Shown one piece after another: positions 8,979 to 18,085 of a stretch of DNA of 64,000 nt (positions are counted from its first letter, which is position 1; each line of letters opens with the position of its first letter). Origin of the DNA: SZUA-547 sp963669315 (GTDB taxonomy: Bacteria; Pseudomonadota; Alphaproteobacteria; Rhodobacterales; Rhodobacteraceae). The DNA lies in the NCBI GenBank assembly GCA_963669315.1, contig OY770021.1, forward strand, positions 310,001-374,000, in the 5' to 3' direction. A program made the translations under genes and the position numbers. A model generated the notes under the pieces. It searched no databases, was not told where the DNA came from, and saw only the letters and a list, made by a program, of their open reading frames with translations.

Positions 8979-9464
8979 ATGAGCAAATCACCTTCGGCCT
9001 TTCGCACCATCTCGGAGGTAGCGGAAGAGCTGGACGTACCGGCGCATGTTCTTCGATTTTGGGAGAGCAAATTCGCGCAGGTCAAGCCGATGAAACGGGG
9101 CGGCGGACGCCGCTATTACCGTCCCGCTGACGTTGACCTGCTGCGCGGGATCCGGGAACTGTTGTACACCGACGGCCTAACCATCAAGGGCGTGCAGAAA
9201 GTGCTGCGCGAACAGGGCGTTAAAAGCGTTCTGGCCCGCGGCGGCAATGCGGCCGAGGTGATTGTCGAAGAACGCAAGGTCGCCTCTGGCGGCGGCGGAA
9301 GCTCGACCGTGGTCAGCGCCGGATCAGGCCCGTCGCTGAGCGTTGCGGCGAGCAGCGGCGACGCGGATCTGGATATCGACGAGGACGGTGCGAGACGCGC
9401 TCGTATCGAAGCGACGATCCGGCGACTCACCTCGTTGCGCGATCGGTTGCGCGACAGCGCCTGA
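8979..9464 (+). CDS. MerR-family transcriptional regulator
   Basis: 161 residues. The N-terminal winged HTH is of MerR type (FRTISEVAEELDVPAHVLRFWESKF, then RRYYRPADVDLLRGI). A short variable C-terminus follows, with a Gly/Ser linker and a basic helix, and no Cys-rich metal site. This gene follows ihfA throughout Rhodobacterales; its targets are not known to me. It starts 36 nt after ihfA with an AGAGG Shine-Dalgarno, so the two are probably cotranscribed. Confidence 0.9.
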   Translation: MSKSPSAFRTISEVAEELDVPAHVLRFWESKFAQVKPMKRGGGRRYYRPADVDLLRGIRELLYTDGLTIKGVQKVLREQGVKSVLARGGNAAEVIVEERKVASGGGGSSTVVSAGSGPSLSVAASSGDADLDIDEDGARRARIEATIRRLTSLRDRLRDSA

Positions 9465-9532
9465 ACCCAAGGCGCGTCAGCGTCAAATCAGGTTGCCACG
9501 AACAGCCCAGCCGCTATAACGCGGGCTCATGT

Positions 9533-9609
9533 CGGGCCGTGGCGCAGCTTGGTAGCGCGCTTGCATGGGGCGCAAGAGGTCGTGAGTTCGAATCTCGCCG
9601 GCCCGACCA
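9533..9609 (+). tRNA. tRNA-Pro (anticodon GGG)
   Basis: 77 nt including encoded CCA. The acceptor arms CGGGCCG and CGGCCCG pair fully, the TTCGAAT T-loop is present, and the anticodon loop ATGGGGC gives GGG at positions 34-36. It sits 68 nt after the MerR gene, the usual place in this group. Confidence 0.97.
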
Positions 9610-9619
9610 AGTAAAAGAA

Positions 9620-9647
9620 ACGCCAGCCATTGCGGCTGGCGTTTTTT
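9620..9647 (+). terminator. Rho-independent terminator after tRNA-Pro
   Basis: Perfect 9-bp stem (ACGCCAGCC / GGCTGGCGT) with a 5-nt loop, followed by six T residues. It begins 11 nt after the tRNA 3' end. Confidence 0.93.
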
Positions 9648-9722
9648 CGTTCCCGTATTTTGTTTACTCGCACCGCTTCATCGCCCCGTTGACCCCGCCC
9701 TCGCACCCGGCGAAGGTGCGGA

Positions 9723-10862
9723 ATGCTAGAACAGACGTCACCTGCGGATTCCATGATCACGACCATCACATCTACGCGCCACGCCACCGGCGTCCTGCCC
9801 TATCAGGCGATTCGCCGCCTGATCGAGTCTGGGGCGATCAGCGCCGCGCCCGACATAGATTCGGCGCAAATCCAGCCGGCGAGCCTTGACCTACGGCTTG
9901 GCGCCAAGGCCTGGCGCGTGCGGGCGAGTTTTCTGGCCGGACGCGGGCGAACGGTGGCTGATCGTCTGCAGGAATTCGGCATGCATGAAGTAGATCTCAG
10001 CCAGGGCGCGGCGTTGGAGCGAGGGTGCGTCTATGTCGTCCCGTTGTTGGAGCGATTGAGCCTGCCCGGCGACGTCTCCGCCATCGCCAACGCCAAAAGC
10101 TCGACGGGACGGCTGGACCTGCTGACCCGGCTGATCACCGATGAGGGTGTCGAGTTCGACCGGATCGACGCCGGTTATGACGGACCACTCTATGCGGAGA
10201 TATCTCCGCTCACCTTCTCGGTTCTGGCACGGCCGGGAGTACGTCTGAATCAAATCCGCCTCCGGCAGGGCGATGCGAGACCGTTTACCGACGCGCAGCT
10301 ACGCGACCTGCATGATCGCGTGACTTTGGTCGATGTGGATCCACTGATTCAAGACGGGCTTGGCTTTTCCGTCGATCTGACGCCGCAGAAAGACGGCCCC
10401 GTGGGATTTCGCGCCAGGCGCCACGCGGGGCTGATCGATCTGGAGAGAATCGGCCAATACGATGTCGGCGATTTCTGGGAGCCTGTCGAGGCGCGCGGCG
10501 GCGGGGGAATCATTCTTGACCCCGGCGCGTTCTATATCCTCGTCAGCCGCGAGGCGGTGCATGTGCCGCCTGACTGCGCGGCGGAAATGGCGCCATATCT
10601 CGCCGTAGCGGGCGAGTTTCGGGTGCACTATGCGGGATTTTTCGATCCGGGCTTCGGGCATGCGGCGACAGGCGGCACTGGTTCTCGCGGCGTTTTGGAG
10701 GTCCGTTGCCATGACGCGCCCTTCGCGCTGGAGCATGGGCAGATCGTCGGACGGTTGGTGTACGAGCCGATGCTCGAAACGCCGGAGGTACTTTACGGAT
10801 CGGATATCGGATCGAACTATCAGGCGCAGGGACTGCGCCTTTCGAAGCACTTCAAGCAGTAG
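9723..10862 (+). CDS. dcd: dCTP deaminase, long two-domain form
   Basis: Predicted to deaminate dCTP to dUTP for dTTP synthesis. The length (379 residues, or 369 from the ATG at 9753) is about twice the classical Dcd. This fits the alphaproteobacterial form with two tandem dUTPase-like folds. The first half has PASLDLRLGA and AKSSTGRLDLLTRLITDEGVEFDRI, corresponding to the trimeric-deaminase active-site region. The second half repeats the fold (ILDPGAFYILVSREAVHVPPDC, then FDPGFGHAA). Both starts have weak ribosome sites. The alternative start keeps all recognisable motifs and may be the real one. Confidence 0.88.
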   Translation: MLEQTSPADSMITTITSTRHATGVLPYQAIRRLIESGAISAAPDIDSAQIQPASLDLRLGAKAWRVRASFLAGRGRTVADRLQEFGMHEVDLSQGAALERGCVYVVPLLERLSLPGDVSAIANAKSSTGRLDLLTRLITDEGVEFDRIDAGYDGPLYAEISPLTFSVLARPGVRLNQIRLRQGDARPFTDAQLRDLHDRVTLVDVDPLIQDGLGFSVDLTPQKDGPVGFRARRHAGLIDLERIGQYDVGDFWEPVEARGGGGIILDPGAFYILVSREAVHVPPDCAAEMAPYLAVAGEFRVHYAGFFDPGFGHAATGGTGSRGVLEVRCHDAPFALEHGQIVGRLVYEPMLETPEVLYGSDIGSNYQAQGLRLSKHFKQ

Positions 10863-10865
10863 AGG

Positions 10866-11480
10866 TTAGTTCAGGCTCGCCCGCGCCGTCTTACCGCGAT
10901 ATGGCAGCCCCACGCCTCGCCAGCTTTGCGCACGGTCTTCCGGATGCTCGCCGCCGGTGAACCCGTAAACGACAGTGTAGATCTCCCGGAAGCCGGCCTT
11001 GTGCAGAAAATCCGCCGCGCGGGCCGAACGTTCTCCGGTCGTTGAGATCAGGACAACCGGCGTGCGGCCCAACGCGCCACCGCGCTTGCCAACCAGAGCC
11101 CTCAAATCACGAATGAAGTTCGGGTTGATCTGCGGCTGGTAGATGGTGTGACCGCCCAGCTTGAGCGGCGCCATGCGCACCCAGGGAACGTGTCCGTCCA
11201 ACCCTTTGGGCGATCCGTCTTTCTTCTTCTCCTTGGAATAGCGAACGTCGATGAAAACCACGCCGGACCGTTTGGCTGCTTTGTTCGCTTCGGTCGGAGT
11301 CAGATAAAGGCCCGACCACGTGCCGAGCCAGGGAGGAATAAGATAGGGATTGATGCTGGTTTTAAGCTGACCCGCCGAAGCCGCGCTTGCGGAGGCAATG
11401 GCAAAACCAATGATCGCACCGGCGGTCAAACCTGTGACGATGACTCGTCTTATTCTAGAAAATGCCGAGAAAACATACAC
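10866..11480 (-). CDS. Exported rhodanese-like protein lacking the catalytic Cys
   Basis: 204 residues from GTG 11480, chosen because GGAGG lies 6 nt upstream. The N-terminal hydrophobic stretch ending ASASAASAG looks like a signal peptide, so the protein is probably periplasmic. The rhodanese fold is seen in VVFIDVRYSKEKK and VVLISTTGERSARAADFLHKAGF. In active sulfurtransferases the loop after the strand reads C-R-x-G-x-R-S; here a Ser replaces Cys (ISTTGERS), so sulfur transfer by the usual mechanism is not expected. It lies 21 nt after scpB, where Rhodobacterales usually carry tatABC. Function unknown; it may be a binding or sensory rhodanese. Confidence 0.75.
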   Translation of the reverse strand: MYVFSAFSRIRRVIVTGLTAGAIIGFAIASASAASAGQLKTSINPYLIPPWLGTWSGLYLTPTEANKAAKRSGVVFIDVRYSKEKKKDGSPKGLDGHVPWVRMAPLKLGGHTIYQPQINPNFIRDLRALVGKRGGALGRTPVVLISTTGERSARAADFLHKAGFREIYTVVYGFTGGEHPEDRAQSWRGVGLPYRGKTARASLN

Positions 11481-11501
11481 CTCGGACCTCCAACTCACAC
11501 G

Positions 11502-12173
11502 CTACTCGAATAAATCTTCGTCCTTTTCCTCCGAATCTTCAAGGTCTCTGTCACTTTTTTCTACGGATGCGAGTCCTTCTGGCAACGGCGCGTTGTCCAA
11601 TAGACCCGCGTCGCGCAGCTCTTTCAGGCCGGGAAGATCGCGTGCGCTCTCCAATCCGAAATGATCGAGGAAGGCGGCGGTGGTCACGAATGTGGCAGGC
11701 CGGCCGGGGGTCATTCGACGGCGGCCGAACTTGATCCAGCCCATCTCCATCAACGCATCCAGTGTGCCGCGGGAGAGAGAGACGCCGCGGATTTCCTCGA
11801 TTTCGCCGCGCGTCACCGGCTGGTGATAGGCGATGATCGCCAAGGTCTCCAACCCGGCGCGGGAGAGCTTTTTCATCTCGACCGCTTCGCGCCGCATCAG
11901 GAAGCCGAGATCAGCCGCGGTCCGGAACGCCCAGCCTTCGCCGACCCGATTCAGGCTTACGCCCCTCCCTTCATAGCGGCGCCTGAGATGCTGGATCGCC
12001 TCGGCGGCGTCGCAACCTTCGGGCATGCGCCCGGCGATCTGGGGCAGCGTCAGCGGCGAACTCGCGGCGAAGAGGATCGCTTCGGCCATGCGCTCCTGCT
12101 CCGCCATTGGCGGAATGTCGAACAGGGCCTCATCGGGTGCGCCTTCGATCGCTGGCTTGTCCTCAGGCGGCAT
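11502..12173 (-). CDS. scpB: Segregation and condensation protein B
   Basis: 223 residues from the ATG at 12173, which overlaps the scpA end by 11 nt; an in-frame extension upstream is only scpA in another frame. It has two winged-helix domains: EQERMAEAILFAASSPLTLPQIAGRM, then GLETLAIIAYHQPVTRGEIEEIRGVS, a signature of ScpB. The tail is acidic (DRDLEDSEEKDEDLFE). ScpB bridges ScpA and SMC in the condensin complex that compacts and segregates the nucleoid. Confidence 0.95.
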   Translation of the reverse strand: MPPEDKPAIEGAPDEALFDIPPMAEQERMAEAILFAASSPLTLPQIAGRMPEGCDAAEAIQHLRRRYEGRGVSLNRVGEGWAFRTAADLGFLMRREAVEMKKLSRAGLETLAIIAYHQPVTRGEIEEIRGVSLSRGTLDALMEMGWIKFGRRRMTPGRPATFVTTAAFLDHFGLESARDLPGLKELRDAGLLDNAPLPEGLASVEKSDRDLEDSEEKDEDLFE

Positions 12174-12939
12174 TCCAGGCCTCGCGCGCGGCGCGCAGAT
12201 AGATCGGCTCAAACGCGGCGTCCTGACGAATCTCCACCTCTCCGCGCTTCGCCAGTTCCAGCGAGGCCGCAAAATGGCTGGCCATGGCTGAGCGCGCATC
12301 CTCCAGATTCCAGCCATCCGGGATGAAATCGGCGAGAACCGACCAGTCAAGATCGGCGCCGATCACTCCCCGCAGGTTTTTCAGCGCATCCTCGACCGTG
12401 TGCAGCTTGCGCCGGTTCACATGCAGCGGGGTGTAGTTGTCCTTGGTCTTCACCTGCGCATAGGCGCGCAGTAAATCCAAAAGCGAGGCGTCCCAAACCG
12501 TGCGGCGAGAGGAGACGACCTTTTCCTCCTCTCCGCGGGCGAAAATATCCCGGCCCAGCTGGTCGCGCGCCATCAACCGCGCCGCGGAGCCTCTCATCGC
12601 CTCCAGTCGTTCAAGCTGGAAGGCGAGATATGCGGCAAGCTCCTCAGCGCTCGGCCCCTCCTCCTCATCGGGCGGGGGCAGCAGTAGGCGGGATTTGAGA
12701 TAGGCGAGCCAGGCGGCCATCACCAGATAGTCGGCGGCCAGCTCAAGCCGCAGCTTCTGGGCGGTCTCAACGAAGGTCAGATACTGCTCGGCCAGTTTCA
12801 GGACCGAGATTTCCCGCAGATCCACTTTCTGGGTGCGCGCCATGGCCAGCAGCATGTCGAGCGGGCCTTCATAGCCGTCCAGATCGACGATGAACGCCTC
12901 ATCGGCTTCGCGTTCTTCCACGAACAATCCGTCAGGCAT
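12163..12939 (-). CDS. scpA: Segregation and condensation protein A
   Basis: 258 residues, kleisin subunit of SMC-ScpAB. The N-terminal SMC-neck-binding helix region reads FIVDLDGYEGPLDMLLAMARTQKVDLREIS. A conserved LVMAAWLAYLKSRLLLP segment follows, and then a C-terminal winged helix. It overlaps nagZ by 8 nt and scpB by 11 nt, consistent with translational coupling and fixed stoichiometry. Confidence 0.96.
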   Translation of the reverse strand: MPDGLFVEEREADEAFIVDLDGYEGPLDMLLAMARTQKVDLREISVLKLAEQYLTFVETAQKLRLELAADYLVMAAWLAYLKSRLLLPPPDEEEGPSAEELAAYLAFQLERLEAMRGSAARLMARDQLGRDIFARGEEEKVVSSRRTVWDASLLDLLRAYAQVKTKDNYTPLHVNRRKLHTVEDALKNLRGVIGADLDWSVLADFIPDGWNLEDARSAMASHFAASLELAKRGEVEIRQDAAFEPIYLRAAREAWNAA

Positions 12940-13972
12940 GGGCCAACTCCTCTCCTACAAGCGCCTGATGCCGGGCCCAAAGCGCTTCGATATCGCTGCT
13001 TTCGCTCTCCGCTTGCGATTTCGCCAGCGTTCGCATCGCCTCCGCCCGATCCGCCCGTTCTTGCGCCGCGGCGGACAGACGCGGAAGGGTGTCGGCCACC
13101 GGCTTCATCTCACTGAGGTCGCCATTGCAGTGAAGCGCGAGGTCGCAGCCCGCTTCGATCGAAGCAACGGCGCGCTCGGCGGGTTCGCCCGACAGGGCGT
13201 TCATCGAGAGATCGTCGGTCATCAACAGGCCATCAAATCCGAAATCGCTGCGGATCACCTCTTCAATCACGATCGGCGACTGCGTGGCCGGGCGGTCCGG
13301 ATCGATGGCGGTGAACTGAATATGCGCGGTCATGCCAATAGGCGCGTCAGAGAAGGTTCGGAATGGTGCGAAATCGACCGCCTCAAGCTCATCGCGCGGG
13401 GCATCCACAACCGAATTCGCTTCATGGGTGTCGACCTGGGTTCGGCCATGGCCCGGCAAATGCTTGATCACTGGCAGCGCGCCGCCCGCGAGCGTTCCGT
13501 CATAGATCGCCCTGCCCCGCCGCACGACCTCCTCCGGCGTTCGGCCCAGCGCCCGCACCCCGATCACGTCGTTCGATCCCGGCTGCGGGATGTCCAGAAG
13601 CGGCGCGCAATTCACATCGACGCCCATCGCCGTCAGCTCCAGCGCGATGATGCGATATCGCAGCGTCAGAGCCTCCAGCAGGGTCGCTTCGTCCTTAATC
13701 GAGTCGCAGACGTTCAGAACCGGCGCCCAGCGCCTCCAGGGCGCGCCACGAAACCGCGCGACCGATCCGCCCTCCTGATCCACCAGAATGGGCGCATCGC
13801 GGCCCACCGCGTCTCTCAGCGCGTGAGTCAGGCGAGACACCTGGCCCGGCGTTTCGACATTTCGTTTGAAAAGGATGAAGCCCCAAGGGTCCGCCGCGGC
13901 GAAGAACGCGGCCTCTTCCGGCGTGAGGTCCGCGCCCGCGCAGCCGAAGATCACGGCCCGCGGCGACGGCAC
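12932..13972 (-). CDS. nagZ: Beta-N-acetylhexosaminidase (GH3)
   Basis: 346 residues from a GTG at 13972 that shares one base with the preceding SPOR stop codon and has GAGGAG upstream. It cleaves N-acetylglucosamine from 1,6-anhydro-muropeptides in cytoplasmic peptidoglycan recycling. GH3 motifs: WGFILFKRNVETPGQ, DQEGGSVARF, KHLPGHGRTQVDTHEANS (catalytic Asp-His dyad loop) and LLMTDDLSMNAL (nucleophile Asp). No signal peptide, as expected for cytosolic NagZ. By releasing muropeptides it can influence beta-lactamase induction; no ampR/ampC is nearby. Confidence 0.95.
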   Translation of the reverse strand: MPSPRAVIFGCAGADLTPEEAAFFAAADPWGFILFKRNVETPGQVSRLTHALRDAVGRDAPILVDQEGGSVARFRGAPWRRWAPVLNVCDSIKDEATLLEALTLRYRIIALELTAMGVDVNCAPLLDIPQPGSNDVIGVRALGRTPEEVVRRGRAIYDGTLAGGALPVIKHLPGHGRTQVDTHEANSVVDAPRDELEAVDFAPFRTFSDAPIGMTAHIQFTAIDPDRPATQSPIVIEEVIRSDFGFDGLLMTDDLSMNALSGEPAERAVASIEAGCDLALHCNGDLSEMKPVADTLPRLSAAAQERADRAEAMRTLAKSQAESESSDIEALWARHQALVGEELAHA

Positions 13973-14883
13973 TAGCCGCTCCTCGCGACGATGCAGGCCT
14001 GTCCGCGATTCTTCAACGCCTCGCAAACCGAAACGGCGGAACCCCGGTCCTCGAACGGGGCCGCGCGCATTCGAAAAAGGGTGCGCCCGCCCGATTTAAC
14101 CGGCTGTACGATCAATTCCAGTCCGGACAATAAATCCGGATTGCGGGATCTGACGATCTCCCATTGCTCGCGCGCATCGTTGTCAGACCCAAACGCCCCC
14201 ATCTGAATCTGATAGGGCGAATCGGCGGCGGCCAGCGCGCGGGCGATGGCGGCCTCGGTGGAGGCTGGCAGACGCGGTGCCTGCCGGGCCGGGGCCATCT
14301 CATCCTTCGTCGCGGCGGCGGCTTTCACGCGGCCGGGGCGCGCAGACGGGGGCGGAACCTTGCGCGGCGCGTAGATGGTCGTCTCGATCTCTTTTTCCGG
14401 CTCGGTCGCCGGCTCCGCGTTCTCCGGCGCCAAAGGCGGCGTCGCGGCAGGGCTTTCTGGCGTGGGCTCAACCGCGCCAAGTGAGGCGATCTCGGGCGCT
14501 TCGGGCTGCGGGGTGGCCGAAATTCCACCTGGCTCGGACACGCGAACGATCGGCTTGTCGTTGGCGGCGGGTCTTTCCGCGGCCGGCGCAAGCGCGACAT
14601 CGGAATTCTCGTCGCCACCCGAGATGGAGTCGTAGACCGCCAGCCCCTGATGCTCGAACGTCACGCCGCCGGGATCTTCCGGCGCGATTCGCGTCGGCCC
14701 TTCGGCGGCGCGGATCACCGGCACTTCACGCGCATCCTGCGCGCCCAGCCTGTACGCCCAGACGACCACGCCGGCCAGCAGGGCGAGTGACAAAACCGCG
14801 CCGGCGCCAGCGCCAAGCGCACGGATGAGGGGGGATCGAGTCGAAGACTCGACTTGGTCATCGAAAGAGGCGTCGTCGCGCAT
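13972..14883 (-). CDS. SPOR-domain membrane protein
   Basis: 303 residues with a type II membrane topology. A short cytoplasmic N-terminus is followed by one TM helix at about residues 22-46 (GAGAVLSLALLAGVVVWAY), a Pro/Ala/Glu-rich periplasmic linker, and a C-terminal SPOR domain (YQIQMGAFGSDNDAREQWEIV through RMRAAPFEDRGSAVSVCEALK). SPOR domains bind denuded septal glycan strands, so a role at the division site is likely. It lies between argS and nagZ on the same strand, the standard order in Rhodobacterales. Confidence 0.92.
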   Translation of the reverse strand: MRDDASFDDQVESSTRSPLIRALGAGAGAVLSLALLAGVVVWAYRLGAQDAREVPVIRAAEGPTRIAPEDPGGVTFEHQGLAVYDSISGGDENSDVALAPAAERPAANDKPIVRVSEPGGISATPQPEAPEIASLGAVEPTPESPAATPPLAPENAEPATEPEKEIETTIYAPRKVPPPSARPGRVKAAAATKDEMAPARQAPRLPASTEAAIARALAAADSPYQIQMGAFGSDNDAREQWEIVRSRNPDLLSGLELIVQPVKSGGRTLFRMRAAPFEDRGSAVSVCEALKNRGQACIVARSG

Positions 14884-14957
14884 CGGATCGCAGAGCCTGT
14901 ATTTGGTCCCGCATTTCGCGGGTTTATGCTGCTCTGACCCCGATATGTTGTAGCGCT

Positions 14958-16703
14958 TCAGCGCATTTCGTTGACCGGGGTCACACCTAGAATACCAAGA
15001 CCAGCCGCAATAACAACCGAAACGGCGCGAATCAGCGCGATTCTGGCGCCGGTCAGAGCCTCGTCATCATCACGCAGGAAGCGCAGAGAAGGATCTTCCT
15101 TGCCCTTATTCCATAGGCCGTGGAACTCCGCCGCCAGATCGTAGAGATAGAAGGCGATGCGATGCGGCTCATGCGCCTGGGCGGCCTGCTCAACCGCGCG
15201 GGGCCATTCGGCGAGCTTCTTTGCGACCGCCAGTTCAGCCGGATCGGTCAGCGGCGACAAATCGGTCGCTTGAAGCGTCGCGTCACCCGCATCCACTCCG
15301 GCGGCCGCCGCGCCGCGCAGCACCGACATGACCCGCGCATGGGCGTACTGAACATAGAAGACCGGGTTATCCTTGGATTGCTCTTTCACTTTAACGAAGT
15401 CGAAATCCAACGGCGCATCATTTTTACGCGTCAGCATGACAAAGCGGGTCACGTCCGGGCCGACCTCATCCACCACATCGCGAAGGGTGACGAACTGCCC
15501 GGCTCGCTTGGACATTTTGAAGGGCTCGCCGCCCTGGAAGAGCTTGACCAGCTGGCAAAGCTTAATGTCGAGCGGGGTCTTGCCGTTCGACAGCGCCGCG
15601 ACCGACGCCTTCATCCGCTTTACGTAGCCGCCATGATCAGCGCCGAACACGTCGATGAGCTGGTCATATCCGCGCTCGACCTTGTCGTGATGATAGGCTA
15701 TGTCAGCGGCGAAATAGGTCCAACTGTTGTCGGACTTCTTCAGAGGCCGGTCGACGTCGTCGCCATACTCGCTTGATTTGAAGAGCGTTTGAGGGCGCGG
15801 CTCCCAATCCTCAGGCGTCTTGCCCTTGGGCGGCTCCAGCACGCCGACATAGATCAGGCCCTTTTCATCCAGCGACTTGAGCGCTTCACCAATCCGGCCA
15901 TCGTCGGTCAGGGACCGTTCGGAGAAGAAATGATCCATCCGAATGCCCAGCGCATCCAGATCGGCGCGGATCGCCTTCATCATCTCTTCAATGGCGAATT
16001 CGCGCACATCGGGCAGCCAGGAACTTTCGGGGGCGTCCATCAGGCCGTCGCCATATTCCTCGGACAGGGCCTCGCCCACCGCTTTCAGATAGCCGCCGGG
16101 ATAGAGACCCTCCGGAATTTCCACGACCTCGCCCCGCGCCTCACGATAGCGCAGATAGGCGGACCGGGCGAGCACATCGACCTGCGCGCCGCCATCGTTG
16201 ATGTAGTATTCGCGGGTGACGTCATAGCCGGCGAACGCCAATAGATTCGACAGCGCGTCGCCGAACACGGCGCCGCGGGTATGGCCCACATGCAGCGGGC
16301 CGGTGGGATTGGCCGAGACGAACTCTACATTCACCTTCTCGCCGCCGCCAATGAACGAGCGGCCAAACGCTGCCCCCTCTTTCAACGCCTCTGCCACCGC
16401 GCCCAGCCAGACGACCGAATCGAGCCGCAGGTTGATGAATCCCGGCCCGGCGACCTCTACACTGGCGACGCGGTCATCCGCCTCCAGCTTCGGGGCCAGA
16501 GCTGTCGCGATGTCGCGCGGCTTCATCCGGGCATGCTTGGCCAAAACCATCGCGGCGTTCGTCGCCATATCGCCATGGGACGCGTCGCGGGGCGGCTCCA
16601 CCGCGACATTCGAAAGGTCGAGCCCCTCGGGCAGCGCGCCCTCGACGGAGAGCGCGTTCAGCTGATCGGTGACGAGTGAGCGGATATCGGCGAAGAGGTT
16701 CAT
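14958..16703 (-). CDS. argS: Arginyl-tRNA synthetase
   Basis: 581 residues, class I aminoacyl-tRNA synthetase. The N-terminal tRNA D-loop-binding domain (MNLFADIRSLV) is followed by the HIGH-type motif in NPTGPLHVGHTRGAVFGD, the KMSKS-type motif GEPFKMSKRAGQFVTL, and the C-terminal anticodon-binding DALR-type helices ending GLGILGVTPVNEM. Second gene of the dgt-argS-SPOR-nagZ-scpAB transcription unit. Confidence 0.97.
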   Translation of the reverse strand: MNLFADIRSLVTDQLNALSVEGALPEGLDLSNVAVEPPRDASHGDMATNAAMVLAKHARMKPRDIATALAPKLEADDRVASVEVAGPGFINLRLDSVVWLGAVAEALKEGAAFGRSFIGGGEKVNVEFVSANPTGPLHVGHTRGAVFGDALSNLLAFAGYDVTREYYINDGGAQVDVLARSAYLRYREARGEVVEIPEGLYPGGYLKAVGEALSEEYGDGLMDAPESSWLPDVREFAIEEMMKAIRADLDALGIRMDHFFSERSLTDDGRIGEALKSLDEKGLIYVGVLEPPKGKTPEDWEPRPQTLFKSSEYGDDVDRPLKKSDNSWTYFAADIAYHHDKVERGYDQLIDVFGADHGGYVKRMKASVAALSNGKTPLDIKLCQLVKLFQGGEPFKMSKRAGQFVTLRDVVDEVGPDVTRFVMLTRKNDAPLDFDFVKVKEQSKDNPVFYVQYAHARVMSVLRGAAAAGVDAGDATLQATDLSPLTDPAELAVAKKLAEWPRAVEQAAQAHEPHRIAFYLYDLAAEFHGLWNKGKEDPSLRFLRDDDEALTGARIALIRAVSVVIAAGLGILGVTPVNEMR

Positions 16704-16776
16704 GGGCGTGTTCCGGAGCGTCGGATAAATCCTGCGCGCTCGGTAACATGCGGGCGATCAGGCGTCCAATGGGGTT

Positions 16777-17961
16777 TCACGCCCTCGCCTGTGGATCGGT
16801 CAGCACCCGGTGTTCCTGCAACGCGAAGCGATCGGTCATTCCGGCGATATAGTCGGCGACGATGCGGGCGCGCAGCGTGTCCGAGACCGCGTGAATCGCG
16901 GCCTCACGCCAGTCGTCCGGCAACAGGCCGGACTCCGCCATGAAAAGACCGAACAGATCCTTCATCACCCCCGCCGCCTTGGTGCGCATGCGCTGCACCT
17001 TCCAGTGGCGATACATGCGGGCGTAGAGGAATTCGCGAATCTGTCGCAGATCCGCCTCCATCCCCGGCGAAAATGCGATGACCGGCGTCTTCGCGGCGCG
17101 GATCTCGGCGGCGTTCTCCGGCGCAAGATTCTTCAGGCGGACCACGGATTCCTGCAACACGTCCTCCACCATCAGGCCGAAGACACGCCTGAGCGCCTCA
17201 TGCTGGCGGCGGGCCGGCTCCAGATCGGGATAGAGCTGGTCGACGCGCGCGAAACACTCGCGGACCAGCGGCAGATCGCAGGCTTCCTCGACCGTGAACA
17301 GGCCCGCGCGCAGGCCATCATCCAGATCGTGATTGTTATAGGCGATATCGTCCGACAGCGCCGCGACCTGCGCCTCCGCGCCCGCCTGGGTGTGAAGCTC
17401 AAGATCGTGGCGGGCGTTGTAGTCGCTGAACCCCGCATTCAGATCCGCGTTGGGCTCGTCCGGACCTGCGGTCAGCGGCCCGTTATGCTTGGCGATGCCT
17501 TCCAGCGTTTCCCAGGTCAGGTTCAACCCGTCGAATTCGGCGTAGCGCCGCTCAAGTTCTGTCACGATCTTCAGCGCCTGCGCGTTATGGTCGAAACCGC
17601 CATAGTCCTTCATGCACTCGTGCAGGGCGTCTTCGCCCGTGTGGCCAAACGGGGTGTGCCCCAGATCGTGGGCCAGCGCGACGGCCTCGGCCAGCTCCTC
17701 ATTCAGGCCCAGCGTGCGGGTGACGGTGCGCGCGATCTGGGCGACCTCGATCGAATGGGTCAACCGGGTGCGATAGTAGTCCCCTTCATGCTCCACGAAG
17801 ACCTGCGTCTTGTGCTTCAGCCGACGGAAGGCCGATGAATGGATGATCCGGTCGCGGTCCCGCTGAAAGCAGGATCTGTGGGCGCTTTCCGGCTCCGCAT
17901 GCAGGCGCCCGCGAGAGTTCGCAGGGTCGGACGCGTAGAGAGCGGTTTGAAATTCGGTCAT
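16777..17961 (-). CDS. dgt: dGTP triphosphohydrolase-like HD protein
   Basis: 394 residues from the ATG at 17961 (MTEFQTALYASDP), where homology to deoxyguanosinetriphosphate triphosphohydrolases begins; a further in-frame ATG at 18021 would leave only 64 nt to divergent erpA. It hydrolyses dNTP to nucleoside and triphosphate. The HD metal site is clear: RLTHSIEVAQIART supplies the first His and AHDLGHTPFGHTGED the HD pair. RRLKHKTQVFVEHEGDYYRTR is typical of the alphaproteobacterial subgroup. Neighbours argS and erpA are conserved. Confidence 0.92.
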   Translation of the reverse strand: MTEFQTALYASDPANSRGRLHAEPESAHRSCFQRDRDRIIHSSAFRRLKHKTQVFVEHEGDYYRTRLTHSIEVAQIARTVTRTLGLNEELAEAVALAHDLGHTPFGHTGEDALHECMKDYGGFDHNAQALKIVTELERRYAEFDGLNLTWETLEGIAKHNGPLTAGPDEPNADLNAGFSDYNARHDLELHTQAGAEAQVAALSDDIAYNNHDLDDGLRAGLFTVEEACDLPLVRECFARVDQLYPDLEPARRQHEALRRVFGLMVEDVLQESVVRLKNLAPENAAEIRAAKTPVIAFSPGMEADLRQIREFLYARMYRHWKVQRMRTKAAGVMKDLFGLFMAESGLLPDDWREAAIHAVSDTLRARIVADYIAGMTDRFALQEHRVLTDPQARA

Positions 17962-18085
17962 CGCGATCGTATATCCGACCCAGGGTTGGCGGAATTCAGC
18001 GTGCGCCATACCCTTTGGCATCGGCGCGCCGCCTCGCCCGCGAGGAGAGAGCGCTTATAACGCAATCGCAAAGGGCTTGAAACGC

